Below are positions 1-10,337 of a DNA stretch of 27,166 nucleotides, one piece after another. The stretch lies in assembly GCA_026260175.1 (NCBI GenBank), contig JAKCWW010003781.1, forward strand, positions 18,355 to 45,520. The letters are read 5' to 3'. A program made the position numbers and the translations under genes. This DNA is from Reticulitermes lucifugus. Its lineage: Eukaryota; Arthropoda; Insecta; Blattodea; Rhinotermitidae. Positions within the stretch are counted from its first letter, which is position 1. Every line of letters starts with the position of its first letter. The notes beneath the pieces were generated by a model. That model was not told the origin of the DNA. It saw nothing but the letters and a program-made list of their open reading frames with translations, and did no database searches.

Positions 1-90
1 TCTTCGGCGGGATTCGAACCCACAATCCCAGCAAGCGAACGGCCGCAGACCCACGCCTTCGACCGCGCGGCCGCTGGGATCGGCTTACAC
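1..90 (-). mobile_element. tRNA-derived SINE head, truncated by window edge
   Basis: Read on the minus strand, positions 21 to 9 give GGGTTCGAATCCC, a perfect match to the RNA polymerase III B box (T-arm). It is preceded by a GC-rich tRNA-like stretch (GCGGCCGCGCGGTCGAAGGC). A functional tRNA is unlikely because no acceptor-stem pairing or convincing D-arm is visible. This is most simply the promoter head of a SINE whose body lies left of the window. A tRNA pseudogene is the alternative. The body is missing, so it cannot be assigned to either SINE family seen elsewhere in the window. Confidence 0.55.
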
Positions 91-485
91 CTTGTTTCCG
101 GGCGAATTTAATAATATTCCGCGAGGTAGTGTTTTTTGTTGTTATTAATTTTTCACTACAGTTAAGGATTTTTTGTTTTTCACAACGTTGCGGACAGTGC
201 GGGTTTCCCGCTTCTCGAAATCTCACCGAAGTTGGTGAATGGTACAACTTGCAATCTGTATAGTTGAATATGTACACTGCCAAGGAAATTAAAGCTTTAA
301 TTTAAAAAAAAAAGTAATATTCCTCCTTTTCCGTCAGTGTAACCACTGCATCAAGGCGAAATGTTATTTGTTTGTCATAAACGATTCCATCCTACAGGAA
401 AAATGATCCCATGGAGGTCTGTGGCTTCGGTTCCAAAAACTTCTCTAGATGGGTGCATTGAACGATGTACAATTTGACTATCTGT
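91..485. other. No gene recognised
   Basis: AT-rich DNA with an 11-A run at 304-314. No coding frame, repeat copy or RNA structure could be supported. Confidence 0.6.
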
Positions 486-640
486 TTAGGCCGTATCATG
501 GCTCAAGCAGTTAGCCCAGGTTTATCCAGTGCCAAGCCATGTGGGATTTATGGTACACATAGTGATACTGGGACAGTACTTCGGTTTCCCGCTCGCAGTG
601 TCATTCCCCAATGCTTCATACTCATATTTCATCTACCATC
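486..640 (+). mobile_element. SINE family 1, diverged copy
   Basis: This stretch is homologous to 4349-4500: GGCCGTA-CATGGCTCA, CCATGTGGGATTT, CACTGGGACA-like and GTACTTCGGTTT blocks occur in the same order and spacing. The B-box region (around 516) has decayed to GGTTTATCC. A 70-codon frame across it is only the repeat read through and is not a gene. The right end is vague because similarity fades after about 610. Confidence 0.75.
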
Positions 641-1654
641 TACGCTGATCTTAGCAATTGCGAGTGTTTTTAAATAAAACACAAGCTTTCTCACTGTTCT
701 TGATTACCTGCAGGTATATGGTAGGGTCATAATTTTGCGCCTTGACGCTGCTGCATGTCAGTGAAGATTTTTATGACATTTTGTTGGATTTTATATAACA
801 CAGTGTTAAGTAGGCCGACATTCTTTCTTTCAGCAACATCTGCTTTAAGGTTTTCCTCGTTTGACATGTGAATTGCAGATTCAGTTTGTGACTTTGCCTT
901 TTCTCAGTTCTCGCCAGAACATCTGCCAGTCGTCGTATTCTGCATTTCAGTTGTCTGCATGCTTTGTTAATAGAATATCTATGTCTAGAATGACTAGTAA
1001 GCATGTGTGTAGGAAAATAAACCTGGTAAAGAAACTGGTTATGGTGGGTTATTTTTCATTATTCCATATAATGGTATTGTAGTAAATATCTGCACCCGGG
1101 AATTTAAATACCACCTGTTGTTTTTAAGACAATAATACTCTTTGCCAGATTCAGGTTTCTTCCCACAGGGGAAGATCCGGTTACCTTCACTAGGCAGTAG
1201 TATGCTACCCATAAGGAGGTTTGAATTTCGAAGAAAAGAAAACGTTATGATTCGCCACCAAATAAGTTACATTCAGTGCGCTTACTAATCATGTGATCGC
1301 AGCTGTTGACTTTATCGTACATGGCCGGTGGTAGATGTGTGTCACATATTGTGTGGATTGCAATTAAAGTAGTGTAATGACCGCTGAAAAATGGGAATTC
1401 TCGTCATTTTTATATAATTTATATTGCTCATGTTTATAGACTAAATACTGTTGAATTATGACGCGGAATTCTAATCTGCAGCACAAAGGGGAGACCACGG
1501 TAGTTCATGCTGACAGAGACGTCTCTGACCTTTTACCACCGCCCTAAATAGTCGTAAGAATGTGTCGTTCCCTTGTCTACCAGCTGATGTAGGCGAAGTG
1601 TAATGCTCACCTTCGTTTTGATGTGGGCGTCGTTGCACTTCTCGGAAAGTCACT
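641..1654. other. No gene recognised
   Basis: Short frames on both strands (for example 771-1004 minus and 861-1082 plus) overlap one another and show no recognisable domain. No structured RNA or repeat was identified before the SINE that follows. Confidence 0.55.
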
Positions 1655-1872
1655 GACATCAGTCCGTTCGATTCCCCTTCAGGGTAAGATATTTTTCTTT
1701 TCTCCGTAATATCCACACCGGCTCTGGAACCCACCCAGCCTCTCATTCAGTGGGTACCGCGGGCGCTTTCCCCGGGAGTAAAGTAGCTCGGGAGTGAAGC
1801 TGACCATTCACCTCCACCCATTGCCTTCATGGCTTCTTGTACCGGGGCAACTTTAGCTTTATCTTTATTTGG
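1655..1872 (+). mobile_element. SINE family 2, copy A
   Basis: The B box GTTCGATTCCC lies at 1666-1676. The body then follows: TTTTCTTTTCTCCGTAATAT, CACCCAGCCTCTCATTCAGT, a GGTACC block and CTTTCCCCGGGAGTAAAG. The 3' end (CTTCATGGCTTCTTGTACCG) runs into a short CTTTA-type simple tail at about 1848-1868. The same body occurs inverted at 3530-3775, 12610-12795 and 26320-26565. The head upstream of the B box is too diverged for its start to be placed. A minus-strand frame at 1471-1746 is a shadow of this element. Confidence 0.8.
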
Positions 1873-3348
1873 TGTCACGTACGGACTTTAAATACAAGGA
1901 ATTGCGAATGACTGGAATTATGGCCACATCTTTGTGCTTACATCAGTTCCAGTTTTCGGACTTTAAAAGGTTTGAGTACCTTGTTTTGTTGCATTTGTTG
2001 CACAAACACTGTACTGTTCTGAATTTTTCCTACGCGGTGTCTTTACTGTTTTTGTGTGATTTCTCATTTTCATAAACAACTGGTGGCTGATGTTCTTGAT
2101 GAAACGCAGGGTTTTCTGAGAGTTGGTACTGAGTTTTAAAATATTCTTTACATGAATTTCCTGGTTCAAAGGAATACGTCTGAAGTTACGTAACAGATCA
2201 TGTCTTCTCAGTGCAGTTGAATATATCGCAGGATATCCTGCATCTAACTATATTTTATACAGTATTTATATTGAACATTTTAGACTTCATTTTGTATTGG
2301 TATTTGTGAAAAATATTGTCAGTATGCGTATTACTTAATATTTAATAATTTAATGATTGTCACGAATTTTATAGCCGACCAGATGGCCCTTTTTGTTTGC
2401 CTTGGCTTCCCCCCAAACTTTGGGTCTTGTTAACGTTCTGGATTCGCATTCTCCGTTGAGCCTTCCCTCAAATGAGAGGATGACTTTGTGTGTGTTTATT
2501 CGTGCTTGTTTTATAACAAACGTACCTCCCTATCTAAGATGGTGCTTTATTCAACACAACACATTTTATTACATGTGAAATTAAAATTTTATTTTAGTTT
2601 GTTGCATTGTATGTTTAATAAATAGGTTACGTTGACTGAAGCTCCGTCTTACGTGATTTTAATAACGGGGTGTCTCAGACAAATATGCAACTACCTCCCG
2701 TTCGGGATACTTAAACGTAGGTGAAAGGACAATGTTAAAGCGAATCTTAAGTGTGACGTAAGTTTGTGGACTGGGCTTCTAAGGATAGAGCTCGGTGGAG
2801 GGCTATTGCGAACACTAAAGAATTCGTTAAGTACCATAAAAGTGCAATTTCTTGATCACCGGCCGATCATGAGATTCCCAAGGACCCTGCGCCATGAAGT
2901 GAGTTAAACATGCGTGCCCTCTGTCTTCGCAGGCTTCTTCAGCGGAGTATGCCGTAACTTAGCGTACTCGCATATGCACTAACGGTAATTCGGTCACTTG
3001 GCCTGTACAACGCTTGATCGCTGCCGTATTTTCCATGAACTGCTTCGCCTTGTCGACCAGCCTGAATCCTAGATTTCTCGTGGTTTGGATGGCTGCCTGC
3101 CTGTAATTTAGTGGTGGAATCTACTCGCAATGAATTATGAATGAAGCGTGCAAATCGCGGACCGTGGTGCTGTGTTTTCTGTCGACAGTGCATCGAGACC
3201 GGCCTTCTATCCAGTAGGTGTCTTGTGCTGTTTGTTCAGTGGTTAAGTGACTGAAGTGTGAAGCTGAAAGTATCTCAGTCCTAGTCCGAAGTTTGGCTAC
3301 CTTGACTGAGTTTTTTTTCTTTCTCAGTTTCTCCACGCAAATTCTAGG
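1873..3348. other. No gene recognised
   Basis: Long gene-free stretch. The longest frame is 2939-3193 on the minus strand (84 codons). It carries no domain I recognise and overlaps another minus frame at 3121-3336. An unclassified repeat in 2940-3340 is possible, but I see no second copy in the window. Confidence 0.5.
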
Positions 3349-3529
3349 ATAGTGGGTCTAAGTACTGTAGCCCCCTTTCTGAAAGTTCTAAAATTTCCAC
3401 ACTCCATCACTACCTGAAAAATTTCTGTCATGTGTTAATAGTTTAGAATGAAAGGTGAAGTTATCCCTATCCACTCCTTGAAGGCATAAAGATGGAACAG
3501 AGCTATATCTCGACTTATTTTTAAACTAG

Positions 3530-3775
3530 GCACTAGATGGAGGCTAGTGGTCAAATTCAGGCTCCGGCCGCTTTACCATTGGAGAAAGAGCCCCCGGTAC
3601 ACATTAAGGCGGCTGAGAGGACCCCAGAACCAAACTGGATGTTTTGGAGAAGAGAAACATCTCTTGCCCATTGCGAAAATCGAATCCCGAATTATCCATC
3701 TAGCAGCGTAGATAATATACTGAGTGAGCTACCCCAGATCCGGTTATATACTACTTTGTGTTTGTTGATTTAGGT
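3530..3775 (-). mobile_element. SINE family 2, copy B
   Basis: The plus strand shows the inverse of copy A: AGTGGTCAAATTCAGGCTCC, CCGCTTTACCATTGGAGAAA, CCCCGGTAC, GGCTGAGAGGACCCCAGAAC and TTTTGGAGAAGAGAAA. The tRNA head is therefore on the right. Read on the minus strand it contains GGTAGCTCACTCAGTA (A-box-like, near 3734) and GGGATTCGATTTTC (degenerate B box, near 3680). The element is old, with both promoter boxes mutated. The 78-codon plus frame at 3537-3773 is the repeat read in the wrong direction. Confidence 0.8.
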
Positions 3776-4344
3776 ATCGGTTTATTAAATGAACTCAGTC
3801 CTGGACTTTGCATCGAACGCGCCCCATTTGGGTTGCAAAATGCAATGGAGCAAGGAAGAAAACTTCCATCACAGAATAATGATAACAACAATAGAGACTC
3901 ATTTGAGAACATTGCTAATCGTAATTAATAATATGCGTCATTAAAATGTATCAAATATTTAAATAATTTTCTTGTGATGCAAGAATTGGATTATTTGTTA
4001 ATATTGGAAGGTAGTGACCAGTTTTTAAGACACGTTTTCAATGTTCATCGTAACGTGAATGCGTGAGCTGATTTTTAAACTATACAACTTAGGTAAACCT
4101 ACACTCCTTTATTTTGGTTTCGATGCACCATTTAACGTTCCTTGATTCTCCATACGTGCACCAGGTTAACCGAAATCTGTGTAGTTGATATATCGTTGTT
4201 AACAAACATCAGCGTTATCGTAGAGCCGAATATATTTTCTGACATGAAATAAACGTCTCTGGGCTACAAAAGAGGAAGAGTATTCGTGCTCGATTAACGT
4301 CAGAGCGATTGGCTAGGAGTCAGTGCACCTTGCCTAAGCCGAGG
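3776..4344. other. No gene recognised
   Basis: AT-rich sequence. No frame of interest, simple repeat or element copy was seen before the family 1 SINE. Confidence 0.6.
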
Positions 4345-4610
4345 CTGAATGGCCGTACCATGGCTCAGGCGGGAGGCCCCGGTTCGATCCCGGGTCAGTC
4401 CATGTGGGATTTTTGGTGGACAGAGTGGCACTGGGACACGTTTTTCCCCGAGTACTTCGGTTTTTCCCCGTCAATTACATTCCACCGGTGCTCCATTACA
4501 CGGAAAAATGAGAAAAAGTAATCATCTTCATCACAGGGTTGCACAATAAGCCTCAAGGCTGCGGTGCGTCTGTAGCTTCTGCTGCGGGGCCCTTCACCAA
4601 AAAAGAAAAA
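4345..4610 (+). mobile_element. SINE family 1, best-preserved copy
   Basis: A tRNA-like head (GGCTCAGGCGGGAGGCCCC) is followed by a perfect B box GGTTCGATCCC at 4381-4391. The body has CCATGTGGGATTTTTGGTGG, GTGGCACTGGGACACG, GAGTACTTCGGTTTTTCCCC and ACATTCCACCGGTGCTCCAT. The 3' part (CCTCAAGGCTGCGGTGCGTC) ends in an A-rich run, CCAAAAAAGAAAAA, at about 4597-4610. Related copies are at 486-640 (plus) and 24030-24232 (minus). Mobilisation would have needed a LINE enzyme in trans. The small frames across it (4309-4549) are not genes. Confidence 0.85.
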
Positions 4611-4889
4611 GCCGAGTCTGATACAGTGGATATTCGTTGATTGTGTCAGGAAGTGAACAGTATGCAAACAAGATAAAATCCAATTGAATTACTGCGGAAC
4701 GATAAAGATCCACTACACGAAGCCTGGAAAACTTGACTACATACTGTGTCAGTAGGTGACATATTTCTATACCAAAACTGTACTGCTTGACGCCATTGAT
4801 TTCGTTAGAAATTACGTTTATCTGTAATTGTACCTGTTGTGTTATGGGCATGAAGTTTGGTTTGTTTTCGCAAGGAAAAAAACGTAAGA

Positions 4890-5300
4890 TTGAGGGCACA
4901 GGGAATAGAGTTTTGAGGAGAAGGGTCTTATTGAGACGTAATAGACAGGAAGTGACAGAAGACTGGAGAAGACTGCATAATGTTGTCATAATTCGAGCTC
5001 TTTATCAGATGCTATGAAGGTAATTAATACAAGGGTGATCGGATGGGCGATGTATGTAGGGACGTACGGGAAAGGTTAGAAATGCGCAGAAAGTTGTAGT
5101 CGGAAAACTGGAAGGACAGAGAGAGCATGGGAGACAGGCGTAGATAGGAAGACAATACTAACACCGATCTTAAATAAATGTGGTATGAAGATGTGGAGTC
5201 GATTTGTGTGGGATTAGCATAGGGGCAATTGGCCTGCTCTTGTCAACGTGATAATGAACCTTCGCGTTTCTTGGAGTCACGGAAATTTCTTGATTATGTG
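4890..5300 (+). pseudogene. Decayed non-LTR retrotransposon ORF2 3' region
   Basis: The frame around 4900-4990 reads NRVLRRRVLL...QEVTEDWRRLHN, matching the arthropod LINE motif remembered as NRVLRRIFGP-x-VTGxWRxLHNEEL. The following DNA, after several frameshifts, keeps pieces equivalent to MRWAGHVARMG (degraded), a KLEGxRxxxRPRRRWEDN-like stretch and WYEDVxxI. At 5250-5300 it keeps the C-terminal block recognisable as VMNLRVxxxxGNFL. This is the region after the reverse-transcriptase domain, 5'-truncated and heavily frameshifted. The 131-codon minus frame at 4594-4989 is its antisense shadow. The clade (CR1, RTE or Jockey type) is not decidable from the tail. Confidence 0.8.
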
Positions 5301-6302
5301 GGCGACCGCCAGGTCTCCAAGAAGGACTTCAGAGTTAGTTATTTGTTACGTCCGAAGTTTTCGTTTCCAGGCGACGCCAGCAGGTCAAGTAGATAGCCTG
5401 CACTGTCACAGGAGACGTACCTGCTGTAATGGCACACTTAAGTTAATAAGCACTGCAGTTTGTTAGTTATGGGTTTCATTAAAACGAACACAAAATTGTC
5501 TGATATGTGTGTAAAAACATGGGAAATATACGTAGCCTATAACGTAACGTTGTGGTGCGTTTGTATCTTTAAATCTGGACACTTCACGGATGTTCGTACC
5601 ATTTGATCAACCGTTGTCGCTCTTTGTATTAGTGTTTACAATTGTGCGGGTATTATAGGAAGTTATTGCTGTTATTAGGGTCTGTTGTTATATTTATTTG
5701 CAGGACTTAACTACTTATATGTCTGCTTTGATTTTGTTAAATTTATATGTCATACGTATGCTCAAATCTTCACCCCTTCGAAATATTTTGTAATTAGTGA
5801 CTTAAAAACAGTATTTCCTACATAATTTGTACGTAAAATTACCTGTCTAAGTACCGATACCAAGTTTAATATTCCTGTACATAATCAGCAAATACAAAAT
5901 ATTATGATTGCACGATTTATTTCCCTTAATTATGCATCGTATAAATCGCGTGAAGAAAAAATCGATCATTGCATAGGAACGTGACGTAAGAACACGAATA
6001 CTGCGTCATTGGTTTACTACGCCACATCAATGCAAATCTGTATGTTGATAATTGTTTGTTTTGCCATCCTTTTTCTGTTATATTTCTTGTAATGGTCTCC
6101 TAAACGGCACCCTTTTCGGTAAAACACATATTTGAGTTGAAGTGTGTGGTTTGATTTTATCTGCAGCTTATGTGTGAAACTTTTCTCAACCCAAGAAGAA
6201 TCTAATGAAGTATTATCATAGTTTTATGTAGGTCATGTAAAGTGCCTGTTATTTTTGTCCGATTTTAACCAGACTTGAATTTTGACGATGGATTTCGGTA
6301 AA
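5301..6302. other. No gene recognised
   Basis: AT-rich DNA. Nothing beyond short chance frames, and no repeat copy seen. Confidence 0.6.
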
Positions 6303-6629
6303 AGATTACAGAAGTAATTCATATTACACTACAGTATTCTTGCAGCTAATGTAAACCTTTACACGGAACTCACTATACATCATACAGGGACAAGATCCAT
6401 ACGGGATCGAAGATAAATTAGATGTTTGTATACAAAGAAAAACTAAAACATAGAAACATCCAACTTTTTAACCATATTTAATGGAAACGCCTTAATAAAT
6501 ATTACTGTTTTATTCTTCTATATATGTTATACTTATAAAAATATTATTTTAATCACAGTTTGCGAAACCCACATGGTTTACATTAGCTGCAAGAATACTA
6601 TAATATAATCTAAATTACTTTTGTAATCT
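6303..6629. repeat. Inverted repeat pair, 55-nt arms with 217-nt spacer
   Basis: The arm at 6303-6357 (AGATTACAGAAGTAATTCAT ... GCAGCTAATGTAAACC) is the reverse complement of 6575-6629, with 6 mismatches in 55 nt, five of them transitions. No target-site duplication flanks the outer ends, so this is not clearly a MITE. An inverted duplication from a retroelement insertion with 5' inversion is an alternative. A CTGAGGATGG...CCGAAACATG motif lies just downstream, at 6671-6702. Confidence 0.8.
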
Positions 6630-6670
6630 GTTATATTTGAGTAAGTTTTTAAATCTTGGTGTAGAGCTCC

Positions 6671-6703
6671 CTGAGGATGGCGTAATTGACCCCGAAACAT
6701 GTA
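6671..6703 (+). other. CTGANGA...GAAAC motif, copy 1
   Basis: CTGAGGATGG, a 13-nt interval, then CCGAAACATGTAG. The same layout recurs at 17277-17308 and, inside a foldback, at 11006-11043 (and its inverse, 10950-10985). It resembles the terminal region of Penelope-like retroelements and superficially the hammerhead core (CUGANGA and GAAA). In this copy the closing base pair of the expected stem II does not form, so a ribozyme is not claimed. Confidence 0.5.
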
Positions 6704-7034
6704 GGAAAGATGTAAGATTGTATTTTTATATATCAAGGGTGTATTTATTGGTGTCATGAATGAACAGTTTAATTCAATCAAAATGCAAAGGTCAAAATTC
6801 AGTCCTCATTTGGCCGTTAACAAATTAACTACAAGGATCATATTCCTTCTTAAGAACATGATGGTCTTATGGCTAATAAAGCAATTTCACATTTTTATGG
6901 TACCTGAAGGTTCATTTCCGTCACACAGAGGCTCAACCTAGGTTCTAATCTGCATAATTTTAATCGACGCTACATTCTCACACCCCAGTTCTTTAAGACC
7001 AATTTTAATAGTAATCTGTTCTCTGGTCATAGGT
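6704..7034. other. No gene recognised
   Basis: AT-rich. Short frames only. Confidence 0.55.
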
Positions 7035-7125
7035 ATCCCAAGTCATCTTTTTCCTTGAGAGTCCCTTACCACGTTCGCAAGAGCCCGCTGTTGGACCCCA
7101 TCCTGAGACAGTTGAGTCCATTCCA
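7035..7125 (-). pseudogene. Probable LINE ORF2 C-terminal scrap
   Basis: Minus-strand translation gives SVEWTQLSQDGVQQRALANV. This aligns by eye with the LINE C-terminal block seen elsewhere in the window (IDLVQDRDRCQALVNAV and INVAQDKVQWRALVN). The similarity is short and diverged, and chance resemblance cannot be excluded. Confidence 0.45.
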
Positions 7126-8224
7126 CACTTTTAGACCCTGTGTGTTGAAGATGCATGTCATTTATATTCTCCAATGTACATCAAGGTCTTCAAAATGCTC
7201 TCTTCACTCAAGTTATTCGATGTAATTTTGTATGCACTTGTCACGGCCAACTGTAACGTCTTCTCACCGAGGCTTCTAGTATATCTTATCCGAATCCGAT
7301 GAAGGATTAAGATGTTTCCAAAGCATAGACAATATCGGACTATCTTCAGATGTGTGGACATATACAGACATGTAATCTTATCTTACAAGACAGTTGTTCG
7401 CTTCTATAATGCCATGTTGTTTAGCGTAATCACACTGCTAAGGGGCCAGAAAGGAACTACGTTTAAGTATTTCGTTCATTTATCAATACAGAGAAATGAC
7501 TGCTGTATCTTCACGCCAATGATTGTGCCCCCACCTGCTGGGAACTCTTGTGTGCCCCCTCCCCCACTTGCATACCATCCATTGAAGTGGCCCTGAGACA
7601 GTGGGTCTAACTCACTTTCAGAAGGTTCTCAGATCTAATTCCGCTACCGGCTATGGCCCAGGGTTGTAATTGAATATTGTTATGTAACTGTGTGGACGAG
7701 TGTGGATGGCCATCGATGGTAACGCGTTTCGAGGTTAGGGAGAAATCGATTAGTATATACGGAACAACAGAAGAATTTGCACTGGTGATATTGCCTCTGA
7801 AATGACCATAGTCATGGAAAGTTGTACTAGAATGACCTGGGGCCCAACCGATTGAGCAGTGTAATGTCGCGTTGGCGGGGGGGGGGGAATTGTTGCTGGG
7901 TTGGACCGGGATCTGTGCTGCATCTCAGTCATACAGCATGTGAGGGGCGGGCTCTGTTGTGGCTGCTTGTACTCTAGCTGGCTATTCTTATAACCAAGTT
8001 CAGTTCTGCTTATAGCTTGCTGGCTTTGCCTGGTGCAGCCGACCGACTTACTCAGTTCGCTCTCGTCACATCCTCCACCCAAAATACAAACAGCATCACT
8101 CCAACTAAGAAATGAAGCTTTGCCCTGTCCTTGGAACGTTTAACGTCATCACGGCCCTTCCTGGATTTATCAGATTGCAAGAAGCTTAATAGCATTACTA
8201 ACTACGGACCAGAATCTCCCTCAA
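7126..8224. other. No gene recognised; one long minus frame
   Basis: The longest frame is 7750-8082 minus (110 codons). It is rich in Gln, Ser and Pro, and its PPPPP comes from an 11-G run at 7877-7887. No domain is recognisable, and a slippage-prone homopolymer inside the frame argues against a gene. Frames at 7158-7361 and 7312-7596 are likewise unsupported. 7598-7641 shares a motif with 3349-3398 (listed as a finding). Confidence 0.5.
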
Positions 8225-8335
8225 TAAGATAATGGTCATTGAGCTAATCAAGAGGTTTTCCGCTTCATGTGGAACCCTAAGGTCCATTACTGTTTTGCAG
8301 GAGACCTCCACTGGACTCTGCAATGGATTAGGAAA
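8225..8335 (-). pseudogene. LINE ORF2 3' end fragment
   Basis: On the minus strand, 8320-8240 translates as SPVEVSCKTVMDLRVPHEAE, matching the terminal block WRALVNxVMNLRVPxNAxNFL of the LINE copies at 16885-16960 and 20500-20694. Only the last 30 or so codons survive, with a frameshift before the VMNLRVP-like core. This is a 5'-truncated insertion or its relic. Confidence 0.65.
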
Positions 8336-8660
8336 TACTCGTCCACACACAGTGTCTTCTTCTCACTTACTCAGTGCAGGTGAAATTGCAACTAAACATT
8401 TTGTGAGTTGTCATGAAATTGATTGGTGTGTACCTGAAGGCCATTCAGCGCTGTCTTTCTATAATGACAATACCGGGTGCACTTTTTTTTTCAGAGTATG
8501 AGTTAAAATTAACAGGGATAGGAAGAAAAGTCGTATTTATTTTTTCAATTTGCCCTAGCTCTTTTTGCGATGAACATGAAAACGAGGCAATGAAGTACTC
8601 ATAAATTACACACTGCCCTCACATAATACTCTGTTTTGGTTACTGAAACAAAAGTTGCCT

Positions 8661-8680
8661 CTGCTGCTGCTGCTGTTGCT
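8661..8680 (+). repeat. (CTG)n microsatellite
   Basis: Short CTG run with one TTG interruption. Length variation between individuals is expected. Confidence 0.8.
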
Positions 8681-8694
8681 GGGCTGCTAGCGCC

Positions 8695-8905
8695 ATAGAG
8701 CGCAGTGCTTGAGAAGTTAATTATCGCCCAGATAGTCAAGAATTGCCCGCCTTTTATGGAACGTGAGGAGGATTTATTACCCTATTCACAAGAGCCCTCC
8801 ACTGGACCTTGTCCTGAGCCACATTAATCCAGATCACACCCTCGCACACTAATTCATTCAGATGCCTTTTTAAAGTCATCCGTCCAAGCAGCCCTGCCAT
8901 ATATC
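8695..8905 (-). pseudogene. LINE ORF2 3' end fragment
   Basis: The minus-strand frame from about 8897 to 8773 reads MTLKRHLNELVCEGVIWINV and then AQDKVQWRALVNRVIN. This is the WEDNIKMDLxEVGWxxxxWIxLAQDRDRWRALVN block seen more intact at 20500-20694. Downstream is a frameshifted VP-KAGNS-LS equivalent of the VPxNAGNFLTS terminus. Stops and shifts make it dead. Antisense frames over 8854-9278 have no separate support. Confidence 0.7.
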
Positions 8906-9830
8906 ATATATAACAAAATTCGTAATCGAAAGAGCGAGAGGCTCTGGGCGGCAGTGGCCTGTAACGACACTAAGATAGAAGGGCAGAAATTATGAAATTC
9001 TCGTCGTGCAGTGTTTACCATATTCCTCTCTTGTCCAAATAGTGTCCTGCACACCCTGTTCTGAAGCATCCTTAATCTCAGGGTTATTTCGATTCGGATT
9101 TCGTCTGAGTTCTTTCGGGAACTGCATCTGTTCCATCCTGAATACGAGGCGATGGACAAAGTTCAGAAGCCTAGTAATCATAAATGTATGTGTACCATCG
9201 GCAGTGCCCTTCAGAAATTACCGTCAGTCTGTGTTGTTCACTTCGGGTGAGAAGTCACATTTCAGGTCCAGAAAGTAACAGGTAGGCCTGTAATTACAGT
9301 TTTAGATAGGCGATAGCAAGACAGAAAATTGTGAACTGAATTGTAGTCGGCATTTTCCAGATTTATGATGCTCTTAATTTGATTGTTATTGTCGCTCATT
9401 AATATCAGACTTTTCATTCTCAAAGGGATTATTGGATAACTTGTGCGTTCTGGTGACGAGACCTGAAAATATCTAGAATCTAGTTTTCTTTGCCTTCACT
9501 TAGTGTCTGATAGAGTCAATGTGGTTTTCTGTGTAGTATATTATTATTGGTTTGCCCTCATTGTTATTGTTACTTTTGTTAGGAGCAGGGATATGTCGAT
9601 AGGTATAGCGACTAGGCTACGGGTTGGATTAAAATAAATGCAACTCTTAATAATCCTATGTAGGTCTATGCTATATGTTGAAGAGTCTGTGAAAGAATCT
9701 GGAAACAGGTCTATAAGCAAAGGTTCAGTCATATTGTCGAGTAAACCGGCTACAAAATCGAATAAAAAGCTCACGAAACTTTCAACATGATAATGGTCAT
9801 ATAATAGGGTGAGGGGGGGCAATTTTTTTT
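8906..9830. other. No gene recognised
   Basis: Overlapping frames at 8854-9159 and 8990-9181 (minus), 9006-9278 (plus) and 9544-9894 (minus) lack any known motif. The last simply runs from the SINE-like head at 9833-9895 into unique sequence. Confidence 0.5.
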
Positions 9831-9832
9831 TT

Positions 9833-9895
9833 CCACCGGGGCCCGAACCCGCTCTCGGCGGCCCTCGCTGAACCAGGTCTCGAAGATCTAGCATT
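9833..9895 (-). mobile_element. tRNA-like SINE head (possible)
   Basis: The minus strand reads GCGGGTTCGGGCCCCGGTGG, a near match to a tRNA T-arm/B box. It follows a GC-rich head and is followed by a 10-A run (poly-T at about 9822-9832 on the plus strand) and a G-run. The B box has one off-consensus base (GGTTCGGGCC) and no clear A box. It could be a SINE head that inserted or decayed against a poly-A tract. No paralogue of the body was found in this window. Confidence 0.4.
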
Positions 9896-10030
9896 ACTTG
9901 TGCCTTGTTTTAAAATTGAAGGCAGTGGACTCAGACTTACAGCCTAGACCATTCTGCCTGTTGAAGCTGTCGATGTAGCTGAAGTGGATGGTGCTGGTTC
10001 ATGAGAGAAGACAGTGGGAAAATCAGAAGG

Positions 10031-10337
10031 TGCCACTGTAGATTGTTGGTTGAGGCACTGCGCTACAAGCCGGAACGTCGCGGGTTCGATTCCCGATGGT
10101 GTCACTGNNNNNNNNNNNNNNNNNNNNNNNNNNNNNNNNNNNNNNNNNNNNNNNNNNNNNNNNNNNNNNNNNNNNNNNNNNNNNNNNNNNNNNNNNNNNN
10201 NNNNNNNNNNNNNNNNNNNNNNNNNNNNNNNNNNNNNNNNNNNNNNNNNNNNNNNNNNNNCTGGGAGCCTCAACCTCCTGGAACCCTAAGGGCCTGTCCA
10301 GGCCTGTAATGGGACTGCTTTTTGCCACTGTAGATTG
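10031..10337 (+). mobile_element. Full-length SINE with 15-bp target-site duplication, spanning assembly gap
   Basis: TGCCACTGTAGATTG occurs exactly at 10031-10045 and 10323-10337, the target-site duplication of the insertion. The element between them begins with a tRNA-like head (TTGGTTGAGGCACTGCGCTA) and a perfect B box GGTTCGATTCC at 10083-10093. It runs into the N gap (10108-10260) and ends as CTCAACCTCCTGGAACCCTA ... GGCCTGTAATGGGACTGCTTT. With the gap taken at face value the element is 277 nt, a normal SINE length. An exact duplication implies a fairly recent insertion. Confidence 0.85.
10108..10260. other. Assembly gap (153 N)
   Basis: Run of N inside a SINE body. Reading frames that cross it (within 9944-10365) are artefacts of unknown bases. 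Confidence 0.98.

Noticed and set aside
1-90. Functional tRNA gene
   Set aside because: Good B box, but no acceptor-stem pairing or clear A box at tRNA spacing.
4594-4989. 131-codon minus frame as a gene
   Set aside because: It is antisense to the LINE ORF2 remnant (QEVTEDWRRLHN region) and to the family 1 SINE tail. Shadow frame.
6671-6703. Canonical hammerhead ribozyme
   Set aside because: CTGANGA and GAAA are present, but stem II does not close next to the core and stem I pairing is not visible. Kept only as a motif finding.
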